Shown in pieces: positions 14,901 through 22,706 of a stretch of DNA of 24,811 bases. The translations under genes and the position numbers were made by a program. Position 1 is the first letter of the stretch, and every line of letters begins with the position of its first letter. The notes under the pieces were generated by a model, which worked only from the letters and a program-made list of their open reading frames with translations, ran no database searches and was not told where the DNA came from. Source of the DNA: Pyrodictium sp. (GTDB lineage Archaea > Thermoproteota > Thermoprotei_A > Sulfolobales > Pyrodictiaceae); assembly GCA_015662475.1 (NCBI GenBank), contig DQUB01000187.1:1-24811 (forward strand), read 5' to 3'.

Positions 14901-16848
14901 GGCTAAACTGGATGTCACAAAATATGATCCACGAAAGCTAGGACTAAGAGTAGGTCTTGAGATACACCAACAACTAGATACTAAGCATAAGCTATTCTGC
15001 AGTTGTCCTACAAAACTTGTAGAACAGCCTCCCGAGAAACCCGCTTTTGCTCGAAGACTTAGACCAACGCGAAGCGAGCTTGGCGAAGTAGATATTGCAG
15101 CTCTCTTTGAGTGGAGGAAGGGCAGAGTTTACGAATACTATGCGCCAGATGAATGTTCATGTCTTGTTGAAGCTGATGAAGAGCCTCCTCACAGCCTAAA
15201 TAGAGATGCACTGGTAATTGGGCTTTCAATAGCTCTTGCACTAAATGCTAAGCCTGTCGACGAAGTCCATGTTATGAGGAAAATAGTGATAGATGGGTCA
15301 AACACAACAGGTTTTCAACGTACAGCCATCATAGCTTTAGGCGGATACATTGAGCTGCCAAGCGGTAAAAAAGTGAGAATACAAACAATAGCCATCGAAG
15401 AAGATGCAGCAAGAAAAGTTGATGAGAGAGGAAATAGTGTTAGATTCCTGCTTGACCGTATGGGGGTCCCATTAATCGAAATATCAACTGCTCCTGACAT
15501 TGAAACACCGGAGGAAGCCTACGAAACAGCATTCATAATAGGGCAGTTGATGAGGTTGACAGGCAAGGTCAAGCGAGGTATAGGGACGATACGTCAGGAC
15601 TTGAACGTGTCTATCAAAGGAGGTGTAAAAACCGAAATAAAGGGAGTACAAAGACTTGATCTACTACCAAAAGTCGTGTTATATGAAGCTATTAGGCAAG
15701 CACGTTTACTGGAAATAAGAGAGGAGCTTAGAAAGCGTGGAATAAGTCCTCAGGATGTTGAACGTGAATCAAAGATTGTTGATGTTACAGAGATCTTCAA
15801 GAACACAAAGTGTAGGATAATCAAGCGTGCATTAAGTAGAGGAGGTAGAGTTTATGCTGTAAAACTTCCAGGTTTTCATGGACTATTAGGTGTTGAAGTA
15901 CAACCTGGCAGGAGGTTTGGAACAGAGCTTGCAGACTATGCAAGATTTTGGGGTGGTGTTGGAGGAATATTCCATAGCGATGAACTGCCAGGATACGGTA
16001 TTAGTGAAGAAGAGCTGTCAAAGGTTTTTGAAGTAGTAGGTGCTAGGAAAGGTGTTGATGCAGTAGTGATAGTTGCTGATGAGCCTAAGGCTGCTAGGAA
16101 AGCTCTAGAAGCGGTTATAGAGCGGGCTAAGATGGCTATAATAGGCATACCTAAAGAGACACGTGCAGCTCTCCCAGATGGTACAACAAAGTTTATGAGA
16201 CCACAACCAGGTGCTGCGCGAATGTATCCAGAGACAGATATACCGCCTGTAGAGATTACAGACGACATCTTAGCCGAGGCAAATAAGCTAAAACCAGTAC
16301 ACCCACTTGTAAAACTAAAAGAGCTTAAAACCAAGTATGGATTAAGCGAGCAACTTGCACAGCAACTTCTCAGACACGTACATCTAGACTTCTACGAATA
16401 TCTAGCTGAGAAGTATGGTGATAAGGTAGCACCAACATACATTGCAAGCATATTCATCAACATATTACGCAACTTGGAACGCGAAGGAGTACCTGTAGAA
16501 AATCTCAGTGAAAACCACATAGAAGATGTAGTAAGAGCACTTGCACAGCGTAAGATAACAAAAGACGTAGTGCCTCAAGTACTTGAGTTCCTAGCTAAGA
16601 ACCCGACTAAAAACGTTGAAGAAGCTATTAAAGCATTAGGTATAGGCGCTATATCGCTAGAAGAAGTTGAGAAGCTTGTAGAAGAAGCTGTAGAAGCGCT
16701 TAAAGAAGAGATTATGAGTAGGGGGATGGCGGCACTTAGCAAAGTAATGGGACGTGTAATGCCAGTATTGCGGGGTAAAATTGAGGGTCGTGTAGTGGCA
16801 GAGATAGTAAAGAAGAAAATTAGCGAATTACTCGAAAAACATCGGTGA
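14893..16848 (+). CDS. gatE: Glutamyl-tRNA(Gln) amidotransferase subunit E
   Basis: GatB-like subunit that phosphorylates and amidates Glu-tRNA(Gln). It has GLEIHQQLDTKHKLFCSCPT near the N-terminus, where the GatB/GatE kinase signature lies. A GAD (AspRS-like) insertion at about residues 280-410 distinguishes GatE from bacterial GatB. The C-terminal helical and YqeY-like tail runs from about 480 to 651. 651 aa is a normal length. ATG 14893 overlaps the gatD end. The stop codon TGA (16846-16848) lies inside the C box of a C/D sRNA, so the gene end and the RNA are constrained together. Confidence 0.96.
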   Translation: MVEAKLDVTKYDPRKLGLRVGLEIHQQLDTKHKLFCSCPTKLVEQPPEKPAFARRLRPTRSELGEVDIAALFEWRKGRVYEYYAPDECSCLVEADEEPPHSLNRDALVIGLSIALALNAKPVDEVHVMRKIVIDGSNTTGFQRTAIIALGGYIELPSGKKVRIQTIAIEEDAARKVDERGNSVRFLLDRMGVPLIEISTAPDIETPEEAYETAFIIGQLMRLTGKVKRGIGTIRQDLNVSIKGGVKTEIKGVQRLDLLPKVVLYEAIRQARLLEIREELRKRGISPQDVERESKIVDVTEIFKNTKCRIIKRALSRGGRVYAVKLPGFHGLLGVEVQPGRRFGTELADYARFWGGVGGIFHSDELPGYGISEEELSKVFEVVGARKGVDAVVIVADEPKAARKALEAVIERAKMAIIGIPKETRAALPDGTTKFMRPQPGAARMYPETDIPPVEITDDILAEANKLKPVHPLVKLKELKTKYGLSEQLAQQLLRHVHLDFYEYLAEKYGDKVAPTYIASIFINILRNLEREGVPVENLSENHIEDVVRALAQRKITKDVVPQVLEFLAKNPTKNVEEAIKALGIGAISLEEVEKLVEEAVEALKEEIMSRGMAALSKVMGRVMPVLRGKIEGRVVAEIVKKKISELLEKHR

Positions 16849-16903
16849 TGAGTACTCCCGTCGCAGACGTAGAAAAGGGTGAAGAGAAGGCATTTGGCTG
16901 ACC
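16843..16903 (+). ncRNA. C/D-box sRNA 3, overlapping the gatE stop codon
   Basis: Boxes in order: C GTGATGA (16845-16851, perfect), D' CAGA (16864-16867), C' GTGAAGA (16879-16885), D CTGA (16898-16901). Both guides are exactly 12 nt. The D guide GAAGGCATTTGG is the complement of CCAAATGCCTTC; the D' guide GTACTCCCGTCG is the complement of CGACGGGAGTAC. From memory, archaeal and eukaryotic 23S/25S rRNA contains CGGCGGGAGUAACU and, about 30 nt later, GGUAGCCAAAUGCCU (E. coli 1900-1940 region). Both guides thus fall on one small segment, allowing a G-U pair and a terminal mismatch. The box+5 rule predicts methylation of A in CCAA[A]UGCC and of the first G in CGRC[G]GG. The TGA of the C box is the gatE stop codon. 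The RNA is probably processed from the gatDE transcript. Confidence 0.87.
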
Positions 16904-16907
16904 GCTA

Positions 16908-17624
16908 CTAGCGTAAGGGAGAACCTTTTGTAACTTCTACGTCGACCCTTCTCCCCCTCTTTACAACATCATAGATACGTTCTACAAGATCTTCTTCATA
17001 TGGCACTCCAACAAAGATTAGAATGCCATTAACAGCTATTGCTGGTACATTAGTCACGTTATAGCGGTCAGCAATATCTGGATTTTCAAATGCTTCTACG
17101 GTCTCGGCAATGAAAGTTCTATTGCCAGCACGCCATGCTTCAAAAGCAAACATGTTTACAAGCAGTGATGCGTAAGGACAGTAGGGGCATTGTGGTGTCA
17201 CTATAACTTCAACGTGCACACCTTCTCTCAAATCTTTGATTTTGGCTATAGTGGTATCGTCAAGACCACTATCCTTTTGAGAGATACGAATTATCGTTTC
17301 AATAAGCCCTCTTATCTCTTCGCCTGCTGGAGTACCAACATACTTTATGACGCCATCGAGTAGAGTGAGTGATGGCACTCTTTCAACACCATGTTTCCTA
17401 AAGACTTCTTCATCTATTTGGCGATGGTGTAGGTGGACTCTTATAAGATTGTTAGGTGCTTCTTCTTTAAGAACTTTAACAAGTTTGAGAGTTTCTTTGC
17501 ATGTGATACAATCATCATCTATGAATACGTGAATGTCTACGGGGTCTCTCATATCCTGCAAGGCCTCTCTAATAGCTTCTCGAGTTTCTCTGTCAATTTC
17601 AACGCGTATGACCTCCTCTACCAT
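16908..17624 (-). CDS. pdo: Protein disulfide oxidoreductase (glutaredoxin-like PDO)
   Basis: Tandem thioredoxin-fold protein of hyperthermophiles that makes and shuffles intracellular disulfide bonds. The N-terminal unit carries CITC (C39, C42) and the C-terminal unit CPYC (C146, C149), with cis-proline loops RVPS (82-85) and NVPA near the end of the second unit. 238 aa matches the roughly 225-240 aa family. The start ATG is followed by MVEEVIRVEIDRETREAI, a normal PDO N-terminus. The N-terminal active-site pair is the poorer-consensus one, as is usual. A divergent HTH gene lies 147 nt away. The 3' end lies 4 nt beyond the end of sRNA 3, on the opposite strand. Confidence 0.93.
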   Translation of the reverse strand: MVEEVIRVEIDRETREAIREALQDMRDPVDIHVFIDDDCITCKETLKLVKVLKEEAPNNLIRVHLHHRQIDEEVFRKHGVERVPSLTLLDGVIKYVGTPAGEEIRGLIETIIRISQKDSGLDDTTIAKIKDLREGVHVEVIVTPQCPYCPYASLLVNMFAFEAWRAGNRTFIAETVEAFENPDIADRYNVTNVPAIAVNGILIFVGVPYEEDLVERIYDVVKRGRRVDVEVTKGSPLR

Positions 17625-17726
17625 GCCTTATACCCACTAGCAGTCAGCTACTCACCGACTTTTAACCATAAAATTGTCCTAGACTGGAGATCGAGGAGAC
17701 AATGACATAGTGTGCTTGCGTCTACG

Positions 17727-17734
17727 CTTATAAA
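17727..17734 (+). promoter_or_regulatory. TATA box of the HTH regulator gene
   Basis: CTTATAAA lies 38-45 nt upstream of ATG 17772. Initiation about 26 nt downstream would give a leader of roughly 12-15 nt. Confidence 0.5.
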
Positions 17735-17771
17735 CTACTTTCACATACGTTACAATTAGGGTCTAAGCTTG

Positions 17772-18101
17772 ATGGTTCGGGAAGGGTTTCAAGCGCCTTG
17801 CGAAATCGCTTCTAAACACGTAGTACCTGCCATAAGAGCAGCTCTAGCTATACTGCTTGTTAACGAGTATGGATTGTCAGCTTACCGTGTGGCAAAACTA
17901 CTGGGTATGACACCAGCAGCAATTTCAAACTATCTCTTAAGAAGACGTGGAGGAGAACTTGTAGACAAGCTGTTAGAAGATGCAGAAATTAGGAAGGTGT
18001 TAGTAGAACTTGCTGAAAAACTAATTAGCGATGATATGTCGGAAAGTCTATCATTCCATTTATGTCGCATATGTCGTGTAGTTCGTCAGCGGTTTCTTTA
18101 A
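17772..18101 (+). CDS. HTH transcriptional regulator (COG2522-like)
   Basis: A 109-aa one-domain helix-turn-helix protein. The HTH is GLSAYRVAKLLGMTPAAISNYLLRRRGG (about 34-61), where ISNYL is the recognition helix; helices follow (LVDKLLEDAEIRKVLVELAEKL). The C-terminal CRICRVVRQR contains a Cys-x2-Cys that could be redox- or metal-sensitive. I chose ATG 17772 over the adjacent TTG 17769. It is divergent from pdo, so autoregulation or control of pdo is conceivable but not shown. The stop shares TTAA (18098-18101) with the convergent phosphatase gene. Confidence 0.78.
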   Translation: MVREGFQAPCEIASKHVVPAIRAALAILLVNEYGLSAYRVAKLLGMTPAAISNYLLRRRGGELVDKLLEDAEIRKVLVELAEKLISDDMSESLSFHLCRICRVVRQRFL

Positions 18102-18982
18102 AACGTCTTGATGTACTGTGATGCTAGCCAAAGTTTTTCGTCTCCAGGCACATCTAGATATGCTGCAAGTGGATTACCGTAGGTTGGCAGTTTACAGCTA
18201 AAGAGGGTCAATACTTTACCACCATGGTTAAATTTGTATCCTTTAAATGAAGGTTCGTGAGCCCTTATGATAATCCTTGTTTTTGTCCTCTTCAACGCTG
18301 TTTGCGTGATTTCGGGCCCCCAAAGTTTTCCTGCACCTCTAGGTGAAGGTGCCCATTTACCGCCATTTTCAAATGGATCGTTCCACAAGATCTCCTCAAC
18401 AATATCCATTCTTGGTAGCTTATCTGTACAGCTGAACATTTCATCAACTTCCATTTCCTCAAAATGGGTGGGAGGTCCACCGTGTACTAGGATAGCTTCT
18501 CCTCGAGCTATAGCAAAGAGCACAAGCTTATTAAATGCTTCACGGCTAAGCTCATAGAGTTTTTCGGCAAGACCGCCAAAACGTTCTCTCAATACGTATG
18601 GATAATCGTGGGGAAAAGGTTCTAATCCTATAGGTGGTTCGTGATTGCCACGTAAAAGTATTATGTTTTCGCTGAAACGAAGAGCGAGATTTAGAAGACC
18701 TGCAAAGACTTCAACTTGTGAAGGCCCTCTATCAATGTAATCACCTAGGAAAATTAGGATGCTGTCACTGTCTTTAACACTCTTGACTATACTTCTAAGA
18801 CTGTCGAGATCGCCATGGATATCCCCAACAATGATAGTCCTTTTACCCTCTCTATCAAATTCTAAAAGTCCACATCGTGTTCGCCATAGCTTGGCTGAGA
18901 TAAAGTCGTGTAATAGTGTTTTGAATTTTTCCGCTTGTTTTGCAGCATTAACACCTTGTTCAAGCGCATCTTCTAGCCTCAA
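18098..18982 (-). CDS. PPP-family protein serine/threonine phosphatase
   Basis: Dinuclear-metal phosphatase with the full PPP signature: GDIHGD (53-58), GDYIDRG (80-86), RGNHE (111-115), HGG (H167) and RAHEP (H242). These supply the metal ligands and the catalytic histidine. The archaeal PPP enzymes studied dephosphorylate Ser/Thr residues. 294 aa is a normal length. The N-terminal 45 residues form a helical lead-in. The start is TTG 18982 within TTGA, overlapping the stop of the upstream 381-aa gene, with GAGG 8 nt before it. It is the last gene of the minus-strand run. No partner kinase is in the window. Confidence 0.9.
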   Translation of the reverse strand: MRLEDALEQGVNAAKQAEKFKTLLHDFISAKLWRTRCGLLEFDREGKRTIIVGDIHGDLDSLRSIVKSVKDSDSILIFLGDYIDRGPSQVEVFAGLLNLALRFSENIILLRGNHEPPIGLEPFPHDYPYVLRERFGGLAEKLYELSREAFNKLVLFAIARGEAILVHGGPPTHFEEMEVDEMFSCTDKLPRMDIVEEILWNDPFENGGKWAPSPRGAGKLWGPEITQTALKRTKTRIIIRAHEPSFKGYKFNHGGKVLTLFSCKLPTYGNPLAAYLDVPGDEKLWLASQYIKTF

Positions 18983-20124
18983 CTGAGACGCCTCATTAGG
19001 AGAGGTGGTAGTTTCCTAACCTTTAACCTAACTCTCTTTAACTCTAAACCTTCAAACGTGATATAGACTTCATCGTAGTTTGGCACAACAGGTTCAAGCT
19101 TCTTAACTCCTGCAAAAGCCTCGGCAATCCGATAGCCTCGGAGCTTAAGACGTATTGTGTGAGGTGATAGTGATACATTCCAAAGCACAATGTCAACAGT
19201 CCCGCTTCCATCCAGTCTTGCTGCAACAATAAGTCCAGGACTACTTATTGAGAGCCAAGTACCGGGCTTCCTAGCACCAGCTATCGAAATTAGCTTTGAG
19301 TAGAGGAGTAGGATTAGAGCTCTTCTAAACATTTCACCGCTACATTTCCCCCGTAAGAGTAAGTGTGGTCCTCTAACCGATACACCATCTTCAACCTCTA
19401 ATGTACAACCTTCATCGCTTAAGCAAACAATTGTGTAGTCGTACCTTTTAGAGGTTTTTATACAGCAAATTCTAAACTTGAATCTACCAGTTTCAGCAAC
19501 GTAGAACTTTAGGCTTCTAATAGAGTATGGGAGTAGTAGGACTACTCTTGGGGCCAACACCTTTTCTTCGAAATAGTCGTTCAACATGATATTAGCATTT
19601 GCATTAACATTATACTCTAGCCCAACTTTTATGCGAGCAAAACCTTGTATACCAGCTGTAACATCTATGAGAGGTCCGCTATACTCGTAGAAGTATGGTG
19701 ATATGCTAAGTCCATGCGATAGGTTCAAATGTGCATTTAGCAGTTGTTGTAGATCGGGTAGCCAAGGCCTCGCATAACCTAGTACTGGTAGCATTAGAGT
19801 TTGAATAGGCTCTTCTTCCCCACTATTTCTACACATAATTGTAGTATGTGAATTGTATGGTGAAATGAGGTTTACACATGCAGATTCCCACTCTATGGGC
19901 AAATTATCCACTATTAGCTTCTCAATACCTGCAACATCGAGAAGATTTGGAGTGTTAGGGTTGGATAAAAGCTCTTTCACCAAAATATCTTGGACGCATA
20001 AACTCGTTGATGGACATTCATTAGACCATAAACACTGTCTTATAAGGTCTTCGTAGAAACCTATTTTTTCAGCCCCCTCAACAATTGTGCCACTTTGCGT
20101 ACAATTTGGATGTCGACGGTGCAC
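18979..20124 (-). CDS. Hypothetical protein, 381 aa
   Basis: Unrecognised protein. The first 130 residues are cysteine-rich (for example CLWSNECPSTSLCVQD). The rest is beta-rich, with segments such as PGTWLSISSPGLIVAARLDG, VDIVLWNVSLSPHTIRLKL and YRIAEAFAGVKKLEPVVP. The latter resemble beta-sandwich modules found at the ends of glycoside hydrolases, but I see no catalytic motif. No signal peptide or membrane segment is visible. The GTG at 20124 lies 64 nt inside the upstream gene and has no ribosome site. A strong GAGGGGG lies further in, ahead of an in-frame ATA near position 20064, so the true start is uncertain. The end is coupled to the phosphatase gene by TTGA. Confidence 0.65.
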   Translation of the reverse strand: MHRRHPNCTQSGTIVEGAEKIGFYEDLIRQCLWSNECPSTSLCVQDILVKELLSNPNTPNLLDVAGIEKLIVDNLPIEWESACVNLISPYNSHTTIMCRNSGEEEPIQTLMLPVLGYARPWLPDLQQLLNAHLNLSHGLSISPYFYEYSGPLIDVTAGIQGFARIKVGLEYNVNANANIMLNDYFEEKVLAPRVVLLLPYSIRSLKFYVAETGRFKFRICCIKTSKRYDYTIVCLSDEGCTLEVEDGVSVRGPHLLLRGKCSGEMFRRALILLLYSKLISIAGARKPGTWLSISSPGLIVAARLDGSGTVDIVLWNVSLSPHTIRLKLRGYRIAEAFAGVKKLEPVVPNYDEVYITFEGLELKRVRLKVRKLPPLLMRRLS

Positions 20125-20438
20125 ATGTTTTTAACTGCAATGAGTCTATCTACATCTATGTCAACATTGAAGCCTAGATCTTCGAACTGTTCTAGTATTT
20201 TTAAGAGTTCTTTTTCCTCTAAGTGGACAATTGTCGTTATACGGAAGCGGCCATCAGGGTACAGGTGTAGTGTAAGCTTATACGAGTCTGACGCGACCGT
20301 TATAATGTTCCAACTTTCGATAGTGCCAAGCAATGTTTTCTGTTTAACACTTTCTGTCTGCACTGGATCGTCGAGTAGAGTTCTTAGAAGAGATTGGAGG
20401 TGTGTTAAGGGGGCCTCCGAGGCCACAGCTTCGCTCAC
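20061..20438 (-). CDS. Hypothetical protein, 125 aa
   Basis: Intact ORF of unknown family with a GTG start and a modest GAGGCGA about 7 nt upstream. A helical N-terminus (LTHLQSLLRTLLDDP) leads into alternating strands (SWNIITVASDSYKLTLHLYPDGRFRITTIVHL), then a helix and a last strand pair, suggesting a small alpha/beta fold. It lies 33 nt downstream of the nucleoside phosphorylase gene and overlaps the start of the 381-aa gene, so it is probably in the same transcript. No motif suggests a function. Confidence 0.65.
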   Translation of the reverse strand: MSEAVASEAPLTHLQSLLRTLLDDPVQTESVKQKTLLGTIESWNIITVASDSYKLTLHLYPDGRFRITTIVHLEEKELLKILEQFEDLGFNVDIDVDRLIAVKNMCTVDIQIVRKVAQLLRGLKK

Positions 20439-20471
20439 CTTGTCGCCTCGTCCAAGGCTTCTTCAGCGGCC

Positions 20472-21236
20472 CTAGAATGAACGTCTAGTATAGAGGGGGA
20501 TAATTGGTGTGTAAGTTGCTAGAGTTTCTAGCACAGCTTTTGCGGCTTTGTTCACGTATTCTTGCAGCTCTTCATGATGTTTTAGCTCTTGCTTACCAGG
20601 AACTACAAGGTTGTCGGCTACTACGAGAAGAGCAGCTGTTCTAAAACCTCTAAGTGTTCCTAGAGCGAAGAGGGTTGCAGCCTCCATTTCAACAGCTATT
20701 ACTCCACGTAATGCCCATCGCTTTGCAAATTCTGGGTCTTCTGCGTAGAATGCATCACTGCTAAATACAGGTCCGGCAAAAACACGTTCTGTTTGCTTTT
20801 TCGCATTCTTGTAAAGTTCTACTGTGAGATCTGGTGTTGGGGATGATACCATACAGCTTTCAGGCACGTAGGCTCCTATGGTACCACCACAATTGTAGGC
20901 TGCACCTGTTGCGACAACAAAATCTCCGATATCTAGTTCTGGTATCATGCCTCCACAAGTGCCAAGTCTAACCATTATTTTTACGCCTAACATATGCAAT
21001 TCTTCAAATAATATTGCGGCTGATGGTCCGCCTATTCCGTGTACAGCAACTGTTATTCTCTGACCTTTATAGTAGCCTGTGTACACATGATAGCCTCTCT
21101 CCTCATTAACAAGTTTTACATCCTCCAACAGATTGTCAGCTATAAACTTGGCACGTGCTGGATCACCAACAACAACTGCTCTATCAGCTACATCTTCTGG
21201 CTTTACACGTATATGCTGGGGAGTTCGATGTGACAA
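20472..21236 (-). CDS. 5'-methylthioadenosine / purine nucleoside phosphorylase (hexameric PNP family)
   Basis: Phosphorolytic cleavage of MTA and purine nucleosides for salvage. The sequence closely follows Sulfolobus MTA phosphorylase I as I remember it: VVGDPARAK (phosphate site), EERGYHVYTGYYKG, THGIGGPS-like HGIGGPS, RLGTCGG, FSSDAFYAEDPEF, VEMEAATLF (ribose/base-binding Glu) and VVADNL (catalytic Asp). 254 aa is slightly longer than the usual ~236. Start TTG 21236 with a strong GAGGTGG about 10 nt upstream on the minus strand. It is the first gene of the run ending with the phosphatase. Whether MTA or inosine/adenosine is preferred cannot be read here. Confidence 0.92.
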   Translation of the reverse strand: MSHRTPQHIRVKPEDVADRAVVVGDPARAKFIADNLLEDVKLVNEERGYHVYTGYYKGQRITVAVHGIGGPSAAILFEELHMLGVKIMVRLGTCGGMIPELDIGDFVVATGAAYNCGGTIGAYVPESCMVSSPTPDLTVELYKNAKKQTERVFAGPVFSSDAFYAEDPEFAKRWALRGVIAVEMEAATLFALGTLRGFRTAALLVVADNLVVPGKQELKHHEELQEYVNKAAKAVLETLATYTPIIPLYTRRSF

Positions 21237-21272
21237 ACTGGTGCACCACCTCTAAGCCTATTTCCGACTGCA

Positions 21273-21281
21273 CGTATAAAG
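21273..21281 (+). promoter_or_regulatory. TATA box for a leaderless membrane-protein gene
   Basis: CGTATAAAG is centred about 18-24 nt upstream of three consecutive in-frame ATG codons (21295, 21298, 21301). This predicts a transcript starting at or next to the start codon. Confidence 0.5.
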
Positions 21282-21294
21282 TGTCTAGCTGGCT

Positions 21295-21612
21295 ATGATG
21301 ATGGACGACCAGCAGAATATGGTTCGAAAATGTAGAAGCACGAGCATGCTGAGCCCCAAAAAGATTCTAAAATCTATTGTATGGCCATTCCTCCTTATCC
21401 TAGTAGGCTGGATTGGAATACTCGCTGTATTCTACACGCTAGGCCAAGCTGTAAAGACGATAGAGGTGGAAGGCCGCTTAGCACTCTCGATATTGAGAGT
21501 CCTACTTGGCCTAGTAACGCTAGCAGGTTGGTTAATCGGTTGGTGGATGCTAGTAAAAAGGCTATTTAGGCTAATCATATCAAAACACTATACGGAGAAT
21601 GTGGAGCTCTGA
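21295..21612 (+). CDS. Small membrane protein with two transmembrane helices, 105 aa
   Basis: An N-terminal cytosolic-type basic segment (MVRKCRSTSMLSPKKILKS) is followed by a first hydrophobic helix (about 28-50, VWPFLLILVGWIGILAVFYTLG). A short loop, a second helix (about 64-86, LSILRVLLGLVTLAGWLIGWWML) and a basic tail come next. By the positive-inside rule both ends face the cytosol. The family is not recognised. Three tandem ATGs make the exact start uncertain (21295, 21298 or 21301). The TATA box position supports a leaderless message. Confidence 0.65.
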   Translation: MMMDDQQNMVRKCRSTSMLSPKKILKSIVWPFLLILVGWIGILAVFYTLGQAVKTIEVEGRLALSILRVLLGLVTLAGWLIGWWMLVKRLFRLIISKHYTENVEL

Positions 21613-21861
21613 CCGCTGCTGAGCCTCATGGGAGTGCTGAAAATGGTAGCCGCCGAAACCACTAAAAGAATTGTGCACGATAAATCACAAAATCCAACAC
21701 CATTCTCCGAGTATTGGGGTTCGGGACGCGGTAATTTCTTCATCCCCTAGCCAAGGTCTTGGGGGGCAAGCTACCACATCCCCCAGCTATACCCTCTACA
21801 TTCTAACCCGCTAGTAAGGGTTTTAGAGCAACCGGTTTTGGGGGGTTAGTGCAAGAGTTAA
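21613..21861 (+). other. GC-richer intergenic stretch with several hairpins, possible structured RNA
   Basis: About 250 nt without a convincing ORF. It holds a hairpin with five G-C pairs plus CT/AG (stem 21758-21765 with 21780-21786, 14-nt loop), a short CCAAG/CTTGG repeat (21751-21762), AACCC/GGGTT (21805-21822), and a long-range GGTAGC/GCTACC pair (21645-21650 with 21770-21775). A possible TATA box CGATAAATC is near 21679-21687. By my count 21711-21860 is about half G+C. I could not match it to tRNA, SRP RNA, RNase P RNA or a C/D RNA. Confidence 0.35.
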
Positions 21862-22665
21862 GTGAAGGGTGTGTCTGCCGTAAAGCGTAGACGAACATCT
21901 GTGACACGTAGGACTAGTTGGAGTACTCGTAGAAGTTATTTGCGTACTCGTGGGACTACTGTAGGGACTACTATAAATGTTGAGAGACTTGTGGAAAGTG
22001 TTATAGATGATGCTGTCTCGAGTCTAGGTTTAGACATTCTAGGCCTTACACGACAAGAGTATGTAGAGATGTTAAAACCAATCATAGAAGGCATAGCATC
22101 AAGCTATAGTCGTCCATCTAAAGAAGCTATTCTAGCGAGGCTGAAGGCGACAGCTGATAGAGTTTACATGATGGCTTCAGCCTATCTTCTCGAGAAAAAG
22201 GAGAAGATGACTGAAGAACAGCTTGAGTTTGCAGTTCTCTATGGAGGACCTGTTCTGTGTAGACATGTGCAGCGTATTTACAATCAGCTTAAAGTGTATG
22301 GTAGAGATGATCTAATAGGCCAGCTTAGACTTTCTTGGGAACGCTATTGTAATCCTACACCCATACCCTGTCCACGTTGTGGATTTAGAGCTCTAACGCC
22401 AGACCTAGTATGCATGGTCTGCGGATATGAAGCCAATGAGAACGAGATTAAAAAAGCCATTGATTTTGAGCAAAAAATACGCGAATTCGTTGAGATGTAC
22501 GATAGAGCAAGTGTAGAAGAAGCTATAGAGCGTGGATACGTACTTGTAGGCGAGACAATTAAACCTCCTTCAGCTAAACGTGAGCCCTATGACATAGAGT
22601 TAAGGTTGTCCAAGAACGAGAAAGAGCTTATGAGGAGACTATTAAGCGAGAAAAGAGTGGGGTAG
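21862..22665 (+). CDS. Hypothetical zinc-ribbon protein with a basic N-terminus, 267 aa
   Basis: The N-terminal 35 residues are very rich in Arg, Thr and Ser (VKRRRTSVTRRTSWSTRRS), suggesting nucleic-acid contact and probably disorder. A helical domain follows (INVERLVESVIDDAVSSLGLD ... YMMASAYLLEKKEK). A zinc ribbon CPRCG ... CMVCG lies at C170, C173, C184 and C187. A charged helical tail ends the protein. The family is not recognised; it looks like an archaeal information-processing protein, which is inference. Start GTG 21862; GTG 21871 is equally possible. It follows the unexplained structured stretch. Confidence 0.7.
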   Translation: MKGVSAVKRRRTSVTRRTSWSTRRSYLRTRGTTVGTTINVERLVESVIDDAVSSLGLDILGLTRQEYVEMLKPIIEGIASSYSRPSKEAILARLKATADRVYMMASAYLLEKKEKMTEEQLEFAVLYGGPVLCRHVQRIYNQLKVYGRDDLIGQLRLSWERYCNPTPIPCPRCGFRALTPDLVCMVCGYEANENEIKKAIDFEQKIREFVEMYDRASVEEAIERGYVLVGETIKPPSAKREPYDIELRLSKNEKELMRRLLSEKRVG

Positions 22666-22706
22666 GCGTACCAACACCCTAGCTTGCATGGGGGTTACAC
22701 GAGTAT

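Noticed and set aside
21295..21301. ATGATGA as a C box of another sRNA
   Set aside because: It is three tandem start codons of a membrane-protein gene, and no D box at guide spacing follows.
21711..21735. GGGGTTCGGGACGC reminiscent of a tRNA T-arm
   Set aside because: No acceptor, D or anticodon arms can be placed at the right distances, and the T-loop consensus is not met.
21821..21850. GAGCAACCGG reminiscent of the SRP RNA helix 8 loop
   Set aside because: The neighbouring GGAAGG-type internal loop and the long paired arms of SRP RNA are absent, and the segment is too short.
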